DNA of 26,393 bases, taken from positions 1-26,393 of the forward strand of contig DATDRF010000114.1 of NCBI GenBank assembly GCA_035291905.1, read 5' to 3'. Position 1 is the stretch's first letter; each line of letters begins with the position of its first letter. Of the stretch, positions 1 to 5,665 are shown piece by piece. The stretch is from JACPLA01 sp035291905. Its GTDB lineage: Bacteria; Bacteroidota; Ignavibacteria; UBA10030. Made by a program: the position numbers and the translations under genes. A model generated the notes under the pieces. The model was not told where the DNA came from and did not search any database. It worked only from the letters and a program-made list of their open reading frames with translations.

Positions 1-17
1 ATTTGGTTGTAGTTTCT

Positions 18-111
18 AACGCAGAGACGCAGAGGTCGCAAAGAAACGCAGAGGAGACTCCGAATTTCTGCTTTTCTCTGCGAACCTCTGCGTCCTTTGC
101 GACTCTGCGTT
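18..111. repeat. Long imperfect inverted repeat
   Basis: The left arm (18-53) is built from repeated AACGCAGAG-like words. The right arm (85-111) is its reverse complement, except that the left arm carries about 9 extra bases (an additional ACGCAGAGG-like unit) and a few mismatches. The 54-84 loop is partly complementary too. Transcribed from either strand it would form a long hairpin. There is no coding potential and no T-run to make it a classic terminator. It lies about 90 bp downstream of the last gene of the Moco operon. Elements of this GCAGAG type look like a dispersed intergenic repeat family, but only one copy is seen here, so that is inference. Confidence 0.75.
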
Positions 112-150
112 GTAGTCTATATTTGAAATTGAGACACTACCAAATCGCGG

Positions 151-182
151 GATGTTGAAGAATTCATCATTGAATTAACATC
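151..182 (-). terminator. Weak hairpin downstream of the Moco operon
   Basis: On the minus strand GATGTT pairs with AACATC, and an inner AATTC pairs with GAATT around a 6-nt loop, with a 4-nt bulge on one side. It starts about 20 bp after the lipoprotein stop codon. There is no T-run after it, so it is at best a weak or 3'-end-stabilising hairpin. Confidence 0.25.
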
Positions 183-201
183 AATCCTGACCTCTCGGAC
201 A

Positions 202-705
202 TCAGGATCTTTTCGAAAACCATTGCGCCCATGTTTCCGGATCGGCAGAACGATGGGCATGAACGATCTTCCACGCGTCGCCATGCTTCTCGAGAACGAG
301 GGTGGTCGGGAGGTATTCGCTCCGCTCCTGTCCATCGACCATGTAATCCTGGCGAAGGACAAAGAACGCTGTCCCGCTTTTGCCATAGGATCTTGCGGTG
401 AAGCTTTCGATGGAGAAGTCGAAGTCAGTGATATGACCGTGAGCCGACCGAAACCGGTTCTTTGTGGAATCGATGATTTCCGTCGTCGCCCAAGGTGTGA
501 CATAATAGGATGAAGAATCATAATAGAAGTCGAGGAGAGAGTCTGTATCCACCTCCCCGAAGTTATAGGCTTTCTTCATCGAGACATAGAGATTGTGAAC
601 CGTGGCTTCAATATTTCGCTCATCGAGAGTGAGGGATTCCTTGGTGGGTTCGTTCGGCTGGCACGCGATGAGAGTGATGAGGGCAAGAAGGGGGGCATAT
701 TTCAT
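202..705 (-). CDS. Small NTF2/SnoaL-like lipoprotein, last gene of the Moco operon
   Basis: The product has 167 residues. The N-terminus has a short hydrophobic segment and the lipobox LIAC with Cys15, so it should be exported and lipidated. The rest resembles the NTF2/SnoaL/DUF4440 fold: an N-terminal helical part with a DSLLDFYYDSSS stretch, then alternating strands ending in LEKHGDAWKIVHAHRS, which is typical of the last strands of that fold. These small cone-shaped domains bind ligands or are enzymes, and no catalytic residues can be assigned. The start is firm: ATG at 705 is preceded by a GGAGGA ribosome binding site at 711-716, which lies inside the last codons of moaA. The two genes are therefore probably translationally coupled. 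A role in molybdenum metabolism is suggested only by position. Confidence 0.72.
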   Translation of the reverse strand: MKYAPLLALITLIACQPNEPTKESLTLDERNIEATVHNLYVSMKKAYNFGEVDTDSLLDFYYDSSSYYVTPWATTEIIDSTKNRFRSAHGHITDFDFSIESFTARSYGKSGTAFFVLRQDYMVDGQERSEYLPTTLVLEKHGDAWKIVHAHRSADPETWAQWFSKRS

Positions 706-707
706 GA

Positions 708-1748
708 TTATCCTCCAATTTGAGACATGCTGCGGGTTGGTCGTTCGAATTCAGGCTTGTTGATCTTGTGTCCCGGCTCTTTGTTCCAAACGGCTGCACG
801 AATAATGGCTTTGAGCTCATCGTCGGAAGCATGATTCCGAAGCGGCTCCCGGAGGTCCGTTTCGGCAAGCGAGAAGAGACACGTGCGCAGTTTTCCGTCC
901 GACGTTATCCTCACGCGGTTGCAGTGATCGCAGAATGGCTCGCTCACGGAGCTGATGAATCCGATCTCCCCTTTCCCGTCTTCAAACTGGAATCGATCCG
1001 CGGGCTGAGCACCGTGAAGCTCAACCGGGACCAGTTTCTTCCCCACTCCTTTCTCGATTCTGCCGATCACCTCCCGGGCGGAGACCACCCTCTCAGGCGA
1101 CCAGCCGTCGTCTGCTCCGATAGGCATAAACTCGATGAACCGGATGACATAAGGTTTTCTTCGCGCAAGCTCCGCGAACTTCACAATCTCATCGTCATTG
1201 ATTCCCCTGATAAGAACAGCATTGACCTTCAAAGGAACGAGACCGTAAGCTTCCGCGGCTGAAAGGCCATCGATCACGCGTTGATAGTAGTTGCGCCTCG
1301 TCATGAGATTGAATTTCACCGGATCCAAGGAATCGAGGCTTACATTGAGCCGTCGGAGCCCGGCTTTGGCCAATTCATCGATCCGTTCAGCGAGAAAAAA
1401 GCCGTTCGTCGTGAGAGCGAGATCTTCGAGTTGAGTAATGGAGCTCAGGAAGCCGACGAGCCTATCGAGGTCGTGGCGCATCAGAGGCTCTCCGCCGGTG
1501 AGGCGAATTTTCCGCACACCAAGGTCGACAAACACTTTTGCCACGCGGGCCAATTCCTCATAGCTCAACAGAGCTTCCTTGGGAAGCCATCGCATACCCT
1601 CTTCGGGCATGCAATAGCGGCACCGAAAATTACACCGGTCCGTCACCGAAATCCGAAGGTTGACAATTCGTCTTCCGAAGGAATCGATCAGCCAATCGCC
1701 AGAGGGAGAATCAGCCGTGTGTGGATGACGAAGCGAGAGGTCACTCAT
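708..1748 (-). CDS. moaA: GTP 3',8-cyclase MoaA
   Basis: This radical SAM enzyme turns GTP into 3',8-cyclo-H2GTP, the first step of molybdopterin synthesis. The 346-residue product has the N-terminal [4Fe-4S] motif CNFRCRYC (Cys39, Cys43, Cys46), the GGEP SAM-binding motif near residue 85, the second cluster ligands Cys273, Cys276 and Cys290, and the family's C-terminal Gly-Gly (SQIGG). The start at 1748 is chosen because GGAGG lies just before that ATG. An ATG at 1790 is possible but would overlap moaE much more. The chosen start overlaps the moaE stop by 8 bp. The partner moaC is not in the window. The final GGA-GGA codons also serve as the ribosome binding site of the downstream lipoprotein. 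Confidence 0.96.
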   Translation of the reverse strand: MSDLSLRHPHTADSPSGDWLIDSFGRRIVNLRISVTDRCNFRCRYCMPEEGMRWLPKEALLSYEELARVAKVFVDLGVRKIRLTGGEPLMRHDLDRLVGFLSSITQLEDLALTTNGFFLAERIDELAKAGLRRLNVSLDSLDPVKFNLMTRRNYYQRVIDGLSAAEAYGLVPLKVNAVLIRGINDDEIVKFAELARRKPYVIRFIEFMPIGADDGWSPERVVSAREVIGRIEKGVGKKLVPVELHGAQPADRFQFEDGKGEIGFISSVSEPFCDHCNRVRITSDGKLRTCLFSLAETDLREPLRNHASDDELKAIIRAAVWNKEPGHKINKPEFERPTRSMSQIGG

Positions 1749-2169
1749 GTTTCGCCTCCGCCGCCACGCCGGACCATTCGACGGTACCATTTGTGAAATG
1801 CTCGCGTTTCCAGATAGGGACTTCCTTCTTTAAGGTATCGATCAGAAATCTGCATGCTTCAAATGCCTCGTTCCGGTGGGCGCTCGAGACAGCGATTACG
1901 ACACTTGCCTCCCCCACGGGAACCTTTCCCAGGCGGTGCACTATTGCTATCCGGTTCACTGTCCATCTCCGCCTTGCTTCAGCCTCGAGCCGTTCCATCA
2001 TTGCGATGGCCATCGGCTCGTACGCCTCATACTCGAGAAGGTTAACGCTTCGGCCCCCTGCATGGTTCCTCGTTGTCCCGACGAACACATCAATACCGCC
2101 CGATTCCGGCGCCGTTACACCGTCAACGACGGATCTTATGTCAATCGGATTCAATGTGAGCGAAACCAT
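1741..2169 (-). CDS. moaE: Molybdopterin synthase catalytic subunit MoaE
   Basis: This is the large subunit of molybdopterin synthase. With thiocarboxylated MoaD it converts cyclic pyranopterin monophosphate to molybdopterin. The 142-residue product matches the family along its length: GTTRNHAGG near residues 31-39, the EYEAYEPMA stretch, IVHRLGKVPVGE, and the C-terminal KKEVPIWKREHF. Lys114 and Lys121 have the spacing of the two catalytic lysines known in the Escherichia coli enzyme. The start at 2169 is preceded by GGGAAGG. An in-frame ATG at 2211 would run back through the end of moaD and is less likely. It follows moaD by 10 bp. Confidence 0.95.
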   Translation of the reverse strand: MVSLTLNPIDIRSVVDGVTAPESGGIDVFVGTTRNHAGGRSVNLLEYEAYEPMAIAMMERLEAEARRRWTVNRIAIVHRLGKVPVGEASVVIAVSSAHRNEAFEACRFLIDTLKKEVPIWKREHFTNGTVEWSGVAAEAKHE

Positions 2170-2179
2170 ATGGCCTTCC

Positions 2180-2425
2180 CTAACCGCCGCTGACCGGGGG
2201 AATGATCGCAACCTCGTCGCCCTCCTTCAAAGGATGCGAAGACGAGACATACTCAAGATTCACGGCCATCCTTACGCTCCCCTTCCATGGGTCCAATGCA
2301 GGATGGGCTTGCACAAGCTTGCGAAGCACCGACGCCGCGTCTGCCCGTGGAGGAACGACCACCGTTTGCTCATCGAACCCGGCGATGTCCCGAATAACCG
2401 AAAACAATCGGACTCGAATATTCAT
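2180..2425 (-). CDS. moaD: Molybdopterin synthase sulfur carrier subunit MoaD
   Basis: This is an 81-residue ubiquitin-fold protein ending in PPVSGG. The C-terminal glycine is the site that becomes a thiocarboxylate and donates sulfur to molybdopterin inside the MoaE-MoaD complex. The beta-grasp pattern is clear, with an N-terminal strand MNIRVRLFSVI and the LKEGDEVAIIPPVSGG tail. The ATG overlaps the moeA stop codon by 4 bp (ATGA), indicating coupled translation, and moaE follows immediately. The activating enzyme MoeB is not present in the window. Confidence 0.94.
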   Translation of the reverse strand: MNIRVRLFSVIRDIAGFDEQTVVVPPRADAASVLRKLVQAHPALDPWKGSVRMAVNLEYVSSSHPLKEGDEVAIIPPVSGG

Positions 2426-3627
2426 AGCAGTTCAATCTCGACCTGATCACCTGCTGCCGGGTTCTGGACGTTCTCCGGGATAATGATCAGGCAGTTTGCA
2501 CGAGCAAGCGAACTTAAGACACCGGAACTCTGGGAGCCGGTTGCCCGAACAACGATGCGGCCTTTTTCGGTCCCAAAAATCCCGCGTACGAAATGACGTT
2601 TTGCATCCGCCTTGCGAAGGTTCTCGCCCAACACTGCGGGGAGTGTCTGCACTACTTCCGGTTCTTTCATCCCGGTCATTTTCCGCAAACCGGGCCGCAC
2701 AAACTCAATATACGTGACCATGGTCGAGACCGGATTCCCGGGGAGAGAGAAGACGGGAACGACCCGCCCGGAGGTTCGGATCCCGAAGGCCATCGGCATA
2801 CCGGGTTTGATATTCACTTTCCAAAACTTGACATCGACCTTGAGGGATTTGAGCACTTCCAGCACATGGTCGTGGCTGCCGACAGAAACTCCACCTGAAG
2901 TCACCAGTGCATCGAATTCGAGACCTTCGGCAATTTTTCGCCTCAGGTCTTCAGGGGTGTCTCCTGCAATCTCCAGCATCTCCACATCGCAGCCGTCCTC
3001 CTTCAGCAACCCTTCCAACGAGACGGCATTGCTGTTTCGAATCTGGCCCGGGGCCGGTTCTTTCCTGAAATCGACGACCTCGTCACCTGTGGTGAGCACC
3101 GCAACCCGTAACTTTCGGTGTACCGTTACCGTCTGAATCCCGAGCGACGCCAAAACCCCGAGAGCTGCGGGATCAAGCCGGGATCCTTTTGTGAGTGCAA
3201 CTGCGCCCTTCTGAATATCTTCGCCGCATCGACGGATGTTCCTCCCCTTCTGCGGGGACCCTGCGAACTCAATCGATCCGTTCCGCAGTGCGACTTGCTC
3301 CTGTTCAACAACTGCGTCGGCCTTGTCGGGAACAGGCGAACCTGTCGTAATGCGAATCGTATGACCGGGAAAAAGGGAGCCTTCAAACACTTTGCCGGCC
3401 GTTACCTCGCCCTGCAGGCGCAGAACAGTCTTCGTGTTTTCTGCGAGGTCCTCAGTTCGAACAGCGTAGCCGTCCATTCCCGAATTGTCAAATCGGGGGA
3501 CCGGGTGAGGCGCGACAATATCTTCAGCAAGGAACCGGCCGAGGGCAGTCTGGAGCGGGAGTTGCTCAGATGGAACCATTGAAACGGACTGCAGAACAAT
3601 CCGGCGTGCATCGTTCGCATTCGTCAT
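2422..3627 (-). CDS. moeA: Molybdopterin molybdenumtransferase MoeA
   Basis: MoeA inserts molybdate into adenylylated molybdopterin to give the active cofactor. The 401-residue product has the usual family length and motifs: DNSGMDGYA at about 47-55, CGEDIQKG at about 134-141, TTGDE at 179-183, NSN at 198-200, SGGVSVGSHD at 244-253 in the MoCF-like domain, and LPGNPVS at 295-301. The C-terminal domain IV follows from about residue 325. It is the first gene of the leftward operon moeA-moaD-moaE-moaA-lipoprotein. The start ATG at 3627 has a GAGAG-type ribosome binding site. No mogA/moaB-type adenylyltransferase gene is seen nearby, so that step must be encoded elsewhere. Confidence 0.96.
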   Translation of the reverse strand: MTNANDARRIVLQSVSMVPSEQLPLQTALGRFLAEDIVAPHPVPRFDNSGMDGYAVRTEDLAENTKTVLRLQGEVTAGKVFEGSLFPGHTIRITTGSPVPDKADAVVEQEQVALRNGSIEFAGSPQKGRNIRRCGEDIQKGAVALTKGSRLDPAALGVLASLGIQTVTVHRKLRVAVLTTGDEVVDFRKEPAPGQIRNSNAVSLEGLLKEDGCDVEMLEIAGDTPEDLRRKIAEGLEFDALVTSGGVSVGSHDHVLEVLKSLKVDVKFWKVNIKPGMPMAFGIRTSGRVVPVFSLPGNPVSTMVTYIEFVRPGLRKMTGMKEPEVVQTLPAVLGENLRKADAKRHFVRGIFGTEKGRIVVRATGSQSSGVLSSLARANCLIIIPENVQNPAAGDQVEIELL

Positions 3628-3643
3628 GATGAGCTCTCATGAA

Positions 3644-3672
3644 AATATATCGAACACATGAAGGAAATGCAA
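3644..3672 (-). promoter_or_regulatory. Possible promoter of the moeA operon
   Basis: On the minus strand, TTGCAT (3667-3672) is followed after 17 bp by TATATT (3644-3649), and the moeA start lies 16 bp further on. The -10-like box matches the sigma-70 consensus at 5 of 6 positions, the -35-like box at only 3 of 6. Main sigma factors in Bacteroidota use different elements, so this assignment depends on the host and is tentative. Confidence 0.3.
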
Positions 3673-3808
3673 TCCCAACATTGAGAATCGTAAGTCGGTA
3701 ATGGAAGATTCTGACGGAAGGTCGGAGTCCCTGAACGAAGGAGAGATGAGAAGGTTGGGCTGACCCTGTATTTGCTCCACACGGGCGGATTTCTTATTTT
3801 GGCAGTCC

Positions 3809-5065
3809 ATGGAACATGCCGGCGTTATCATATTCGTTGGACTACTTGTCTTCCTTGCGCATTTCTTCGTGTTTCTGTTCGAGAGGACCAAGGTACCTGA
3901 TGTTCTGTATCTCATTCTCATCGGGCTTGCGATCGGACCGGTGCTGGGAATAGTCCAACCTGAGGATTTCGGGAAAGTGGGGTCCATCTTCACAACCATT
4001 GCTCTTGTGGTGATCCTCTTTGAGGGAGGGCTGGAGTTAAGCATCCACACACTTCGATCGACGCTTCGAAGAACGGTGCTCATGACGACACTCAGCTATT
4101 TCGTCACGATGATTCTTCTCTCCAGCGCGGTATTCCTCCTTACCGGACTTTCCGTCCTTACCTCCGTGTTCATCGGGGCAGTGCTTGCAGCGCCCGCTCC
4201 AACGGTCATGATTCCCCTCGCCCGACTGCTGAATCTCAAGGAACACACGCGAACGATTCTGACGCTCGAATCCTCTCTCGGCGAGGCGCTCGGGATCGTG
4301 GTATCCCTGACCGTCCTTGAGCTCATCCGCCTGAGCGACATTCAGGTGGGCAAGGTGATCGGCACGATTGTTTCAACGTTCGTTTTTGCGATCGTCGTTG
4401 GCGGGCTTGGGGGTTACCTCTGGTCGATCCTGATGCATCGTATGAGACAGCTTCGTCATGCGATCTTCACCACACCCGCATTCGTGTTTATTGTCTACGG
4501 CATTGCGGAATTCCTCGGATTCAGCGGGCCGGTTGCGGCTCTGACATGCGGGATCACGCTTGGCAATTCCGAGATCATCAAGCTGCCGCGATTCCTCAGG
4601 GTAACGGAATTGAAGCCGCTCAAGCACAATGAGACGGAGAAGTTGTTCTTCGGAGAGATCGTGTTTCTCATCAAGACGTTCTTCTTTGTTTTTCTCGGTT
4701 TGACGTTTCGATTCACCAACCCTCTCTCACTCGCGGCTGCAATCGCTTTCACGGTTGTCCTGCTGCTTGCACGGCTCATCGCCACCCAGAATTCCCTCGA
4801 CCGCGCGCAAACGCCGGCATTCGACGCCTCGATGCTGGCGGTGATGGTGCCAAAAGGGACCGCTGCTGCCGTTCTGGCCTCGATTCCGCTTCAGCTCGGG
4901 CTCGCCGGCGGAGAACAAGTGCAGTCCGTGGTTTACGGAGTCACCGTCGTAAGCATCGTTCTGACCTCTCTTCTCATTCCACTCATTGAAAAGACTTCTG
5001 TGGGGAAGTTTTACGGATTTCTCCTTCCGATGTACCGCCGGGAAGATTTGACCAAGCCGAGCTAG
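3809..5065 (+). CDS. Cation/proton antiporter (CPA family, NhaP-like)
   Basis: This is a 418-residue polytopic inner-membrane protein with about 12 hydrophobic segments, of the Na+/H+ exchanger family. It would exchange Na+ or K+ for protons in pH and salt balance. FEGGLELS at residues 71-78 is the conserved segment following the third helix. Two functional motifs are unusual. The region that often reads TDP or APTS is AAPAPTV at 127-133. The region that usually carries an ion-binding Asn-Asp or Thr-Asp reads ESSLGEALG at 154-162, with Glu159 in place of Asp. The C-terminus is short, with no large cytosolic or TrkA domain. The ribosome binding site is weak. It diverges from moeA and is followed by a likely terminator. 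Ion specificity cannot be told. Confidence 0.88.
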   Translation: MEHAGVIIFVGLLVFLAHFFVFLFERTKVPDVLYLILIGLAIGPVLGIVQPEDFGKVGSIFTTIALVVILFEGGLELSIHTLRSTLRRTVLMTTLSYFVTMILLSSAVFLLTGLSVLTSVFIGAVLAAPAPTVMIPLARLLNLKEHTRTILTLESSLGEALGIVVSLTVLELIRLSDIQVGKVIGTIVSTFVFAIVVGGLGGYLWSILMHRMRQLRHAIFTTPAFVFIVYGIAEFLGFSGPVAALTCGITLGNSEIIKLPRFLRVTELKPLKHNETEKLFFGEIVFLIKTFFFVFLGLTFRFTNPLSLAAAIAFTVVLLLARLIATQNSLDRAQTPAFDASMLAVMVPKGTAAAVLASIPLQLGLAGGEQVQSVVYGVTVVSIVLTSLLIPLIEKTSVGKFYGFLLPMYRREDLTKPS

Positions 5066-5091
5066 TTGCTTTCCCCGCTGATGTCCTGTTG

Positions 5092-5117
5092 AATCCGTTG
5101 CCATCGGGATTTTTTTT
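5092..5117 (+). terminator. Probable terminator after the antiporter gene
   Basis: AATCC (5092-5096) can pair with GGATT, and a slightly shifted AATCCG/CGGGATT pairing with a bulge is also possible. An uninterrupted run of T follows up to 5117. The stem is short, but the position, 27 bp after the antiporter stop codon, fits a Rho-independent terminator. Confidence 0.5.
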
Positions 5118-5135
5118 CCGTATCTTTACTTTTCC

Positions 5136-5182
5136 GGAGTAGCTCCCGGCGATGGCGGATAAACTCCGGTCGCGGGTTCGAA
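5136..5182 (+). pseudogene. tRNA relic, 5' and T-arm fragments
   Basis: GTAGCTC at 5139-5145 matches the D-arm start of the intact tRNA at 5498-5571. GGTCGCGGGTTCGAA at 5168-5182 matches its variable-loop and T-arm segment with one change. The anticodon region between them is absent and replaced by sequence identical to 5417-5433. It cannot fold as a tRNA. It looks like the leftover of an older copy and shares its right part with the relic at 5243-5448. Confidence 0.45.
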
Positions 5183-5256
5183 AAGAGGAGAAGAAAAGCC
5201 CGTTACGATCCGCAATCGGCACTCATCAATCGGAAATCCTCTGGCGGGGTAGCTCA
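5151..5256 (+). repeat. Direct repeat, copy 1 (pairs with 5417-5511)
   Basis: This 106-bp segment is repeated at 5417-5511. The copies differ by two substitutions and an 11-bp stretch present only here (about 5214-5224). Both copies run from GATGGCGGATAAACTCC through a T-arm-like sequence to the first 14 bases of the CAU tRNA, so the duplicated unit includes the tRNA 5' end. The near identity suggests a recent duplication. Confidence 0.85.
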
Positions 5257-5448
5257 CGCCAAACCCGCCACAAAACTTGGCGGGCAGGCAGACGGCGGGC
5301 AGGCCCGCCAAACTGACGGCGGGCAGGCAGTCGGCCCCGACAAGAAACGTCGGGGTAAATTTAGAGCGTCCCGTAGAAAGCACGGGACAAGTCGGAATCA
5401 TAATCTCCGCCACAACGATGGCGGATAAACTCCGGTCGCGGGTTCGAA
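5243..5448 (+). pseudogene. tRNA(CAU) pseudogene split by palindromic inserts
   Basis: Four blocks match the intact tRNA at 5498-5571 in order: 5243-5256 (its first 14 bases), 5361-5370 (D-arm 3' part), 5391-5405 (anticodon arm with CAT) and 5434-5448 (variable loop and T-arm, one mismatch). They are separated by about 104, 20 and 28 bp of extra sequence. The inserts hold perfect hairpins with stems at 5335-5341/5349-5355, 5368-5374/5382-5388 and 5406-5411/5420-5425. The second insert is flanked by GTC on both sides, like a small target duplication. The 3' half of the T-arm and the acceptor 3' strand are gone, so it cannot be functional. Confidence 0.72.
5264..5355. repeat. Cluster of short GC-rich palindromes inside the tRNA relic
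   Basis: The 11-mer GGCGGGCAGGC occurs three times, at 5279-5289, 5294-5304 and 5318-5328. CCCGCC words at 5264-5269 and 5304-5309 can pair with the GGCGGG that follows each. A perfect 7-bp hairpin with a 7-nt loop sits at 5335-5355. The compactness and self-complementarity resemble REP- or MITE-like elements. No coding potential is credible. Confidence 0.7.
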
Positions 5449-5511
5449 AAGAGGAGAAAAAAAGCCCGTTACGATCCGCATCAATCGGAAATCCTTTGGC
5501 GGGGTAGCTCA
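5417..5511 (+). repeat. Direct repeat, copy 2 (pairs with 5151-5256)
   Basis: This is the second copy of the roughly 100-bp unit. It ends within the D-arm of the intact tRNA. Whatever drives transcription of the tRNA probably lies within this unit, so the duplication may also have copied the promoter region. Confidence 0.85.
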
Positions 5512-5571
5512 GTCGGTTAGAGCGTCGGAATCATAATCCGTAGGTCGTGGGTTCGAATCCCTCCCCCGCTA
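5498..5571 (+). tRNA. tRNA with anticodon CAU (probably elongator tRNA-Met)
   Basis: The 74-nt cloverleaf has a 7-bp acceptor stem (GGCGGGG with CCCCGCT, giving a terminal G-U pair), a D-stem GCTC/GAGC, the anticodon loop ATCATAA with anticodon CAT, a T-loop TTCGAAT and discriminator A73. CCA is not encoded. U27-U43 and U50-U64 are mismatches. It lacks the C1-A72 mismatch and the three consecutive G-C pairs of an initiator, so it is either elongator Met or the Ile2 tRNA that TilS modifies. The G1-U72 ending favours Met in my judgement, but the sequence alone does not settle it. tilS follows 94 bp downstream, across a terminator. Confidence 0.9.
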
Positions 5572-5613
5572 CAGCATCAAGACCGAGCCTCGCAGGTCAT
5601 CGGCTGAGAAGAA

Positions 5614-5648
5614 TTCTTGATCATGCGATTGTATGGTCAAGAATTTTT
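5614..5648 (+). terminator. Rho-independent terminator between the tRNA and tilS
   Basis: TTCTTGATCAT (5614-5624) pairs over all 11 positions, one a G-U wobble, with ATGGTCAAGAA (5633-5643) across an 8-nt loop, followed directly by TTTTT (5644-5648). This is a textbook intrinsic terminator. It ends 17 bp before the preferred tilS start, and the ATG at 5633 lies inside its right arm. It should stop tRNA transcripts. tilS expression would then depend on read-through or on a promoter within or just after this short stretch. Confidence 0.85.
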
Positions 5649-5665
5649 GTATGGAGCAGTGTCCC

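Noticed and set aside
3628..3808. Moco riboswitch upstream of moeA
   Set aside because: The leader before moeA is short, and if the promoter at 3644-3672 is right it is only a few bases. No extended multi-stem structure was seen.
5257..5355. Possible CRISPR-like array (three GGCGGGCAGGC units)
   Set aside because: The units are only 11 bp, spacing is irregular (15 and 24 bp between starts), and no cas genes are nearby. Palindromic repeat elements explain it better.
5277..5507. Small plus-strand open frame (76 codons) in the repeat region
   Set aside because: It runs through palindromic repeats and tRNA fragments. The low-complexity AGRQTAGRPAK-like translation reflects the repeated GGCGGGCAGG units.
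5572..5665. T-box or other riboswitch ahead of tilS
   Set aside because: Only about 90 bp lie between the tRNA and the start, with a single simple terminator and no T-box sequence or specifier stem.
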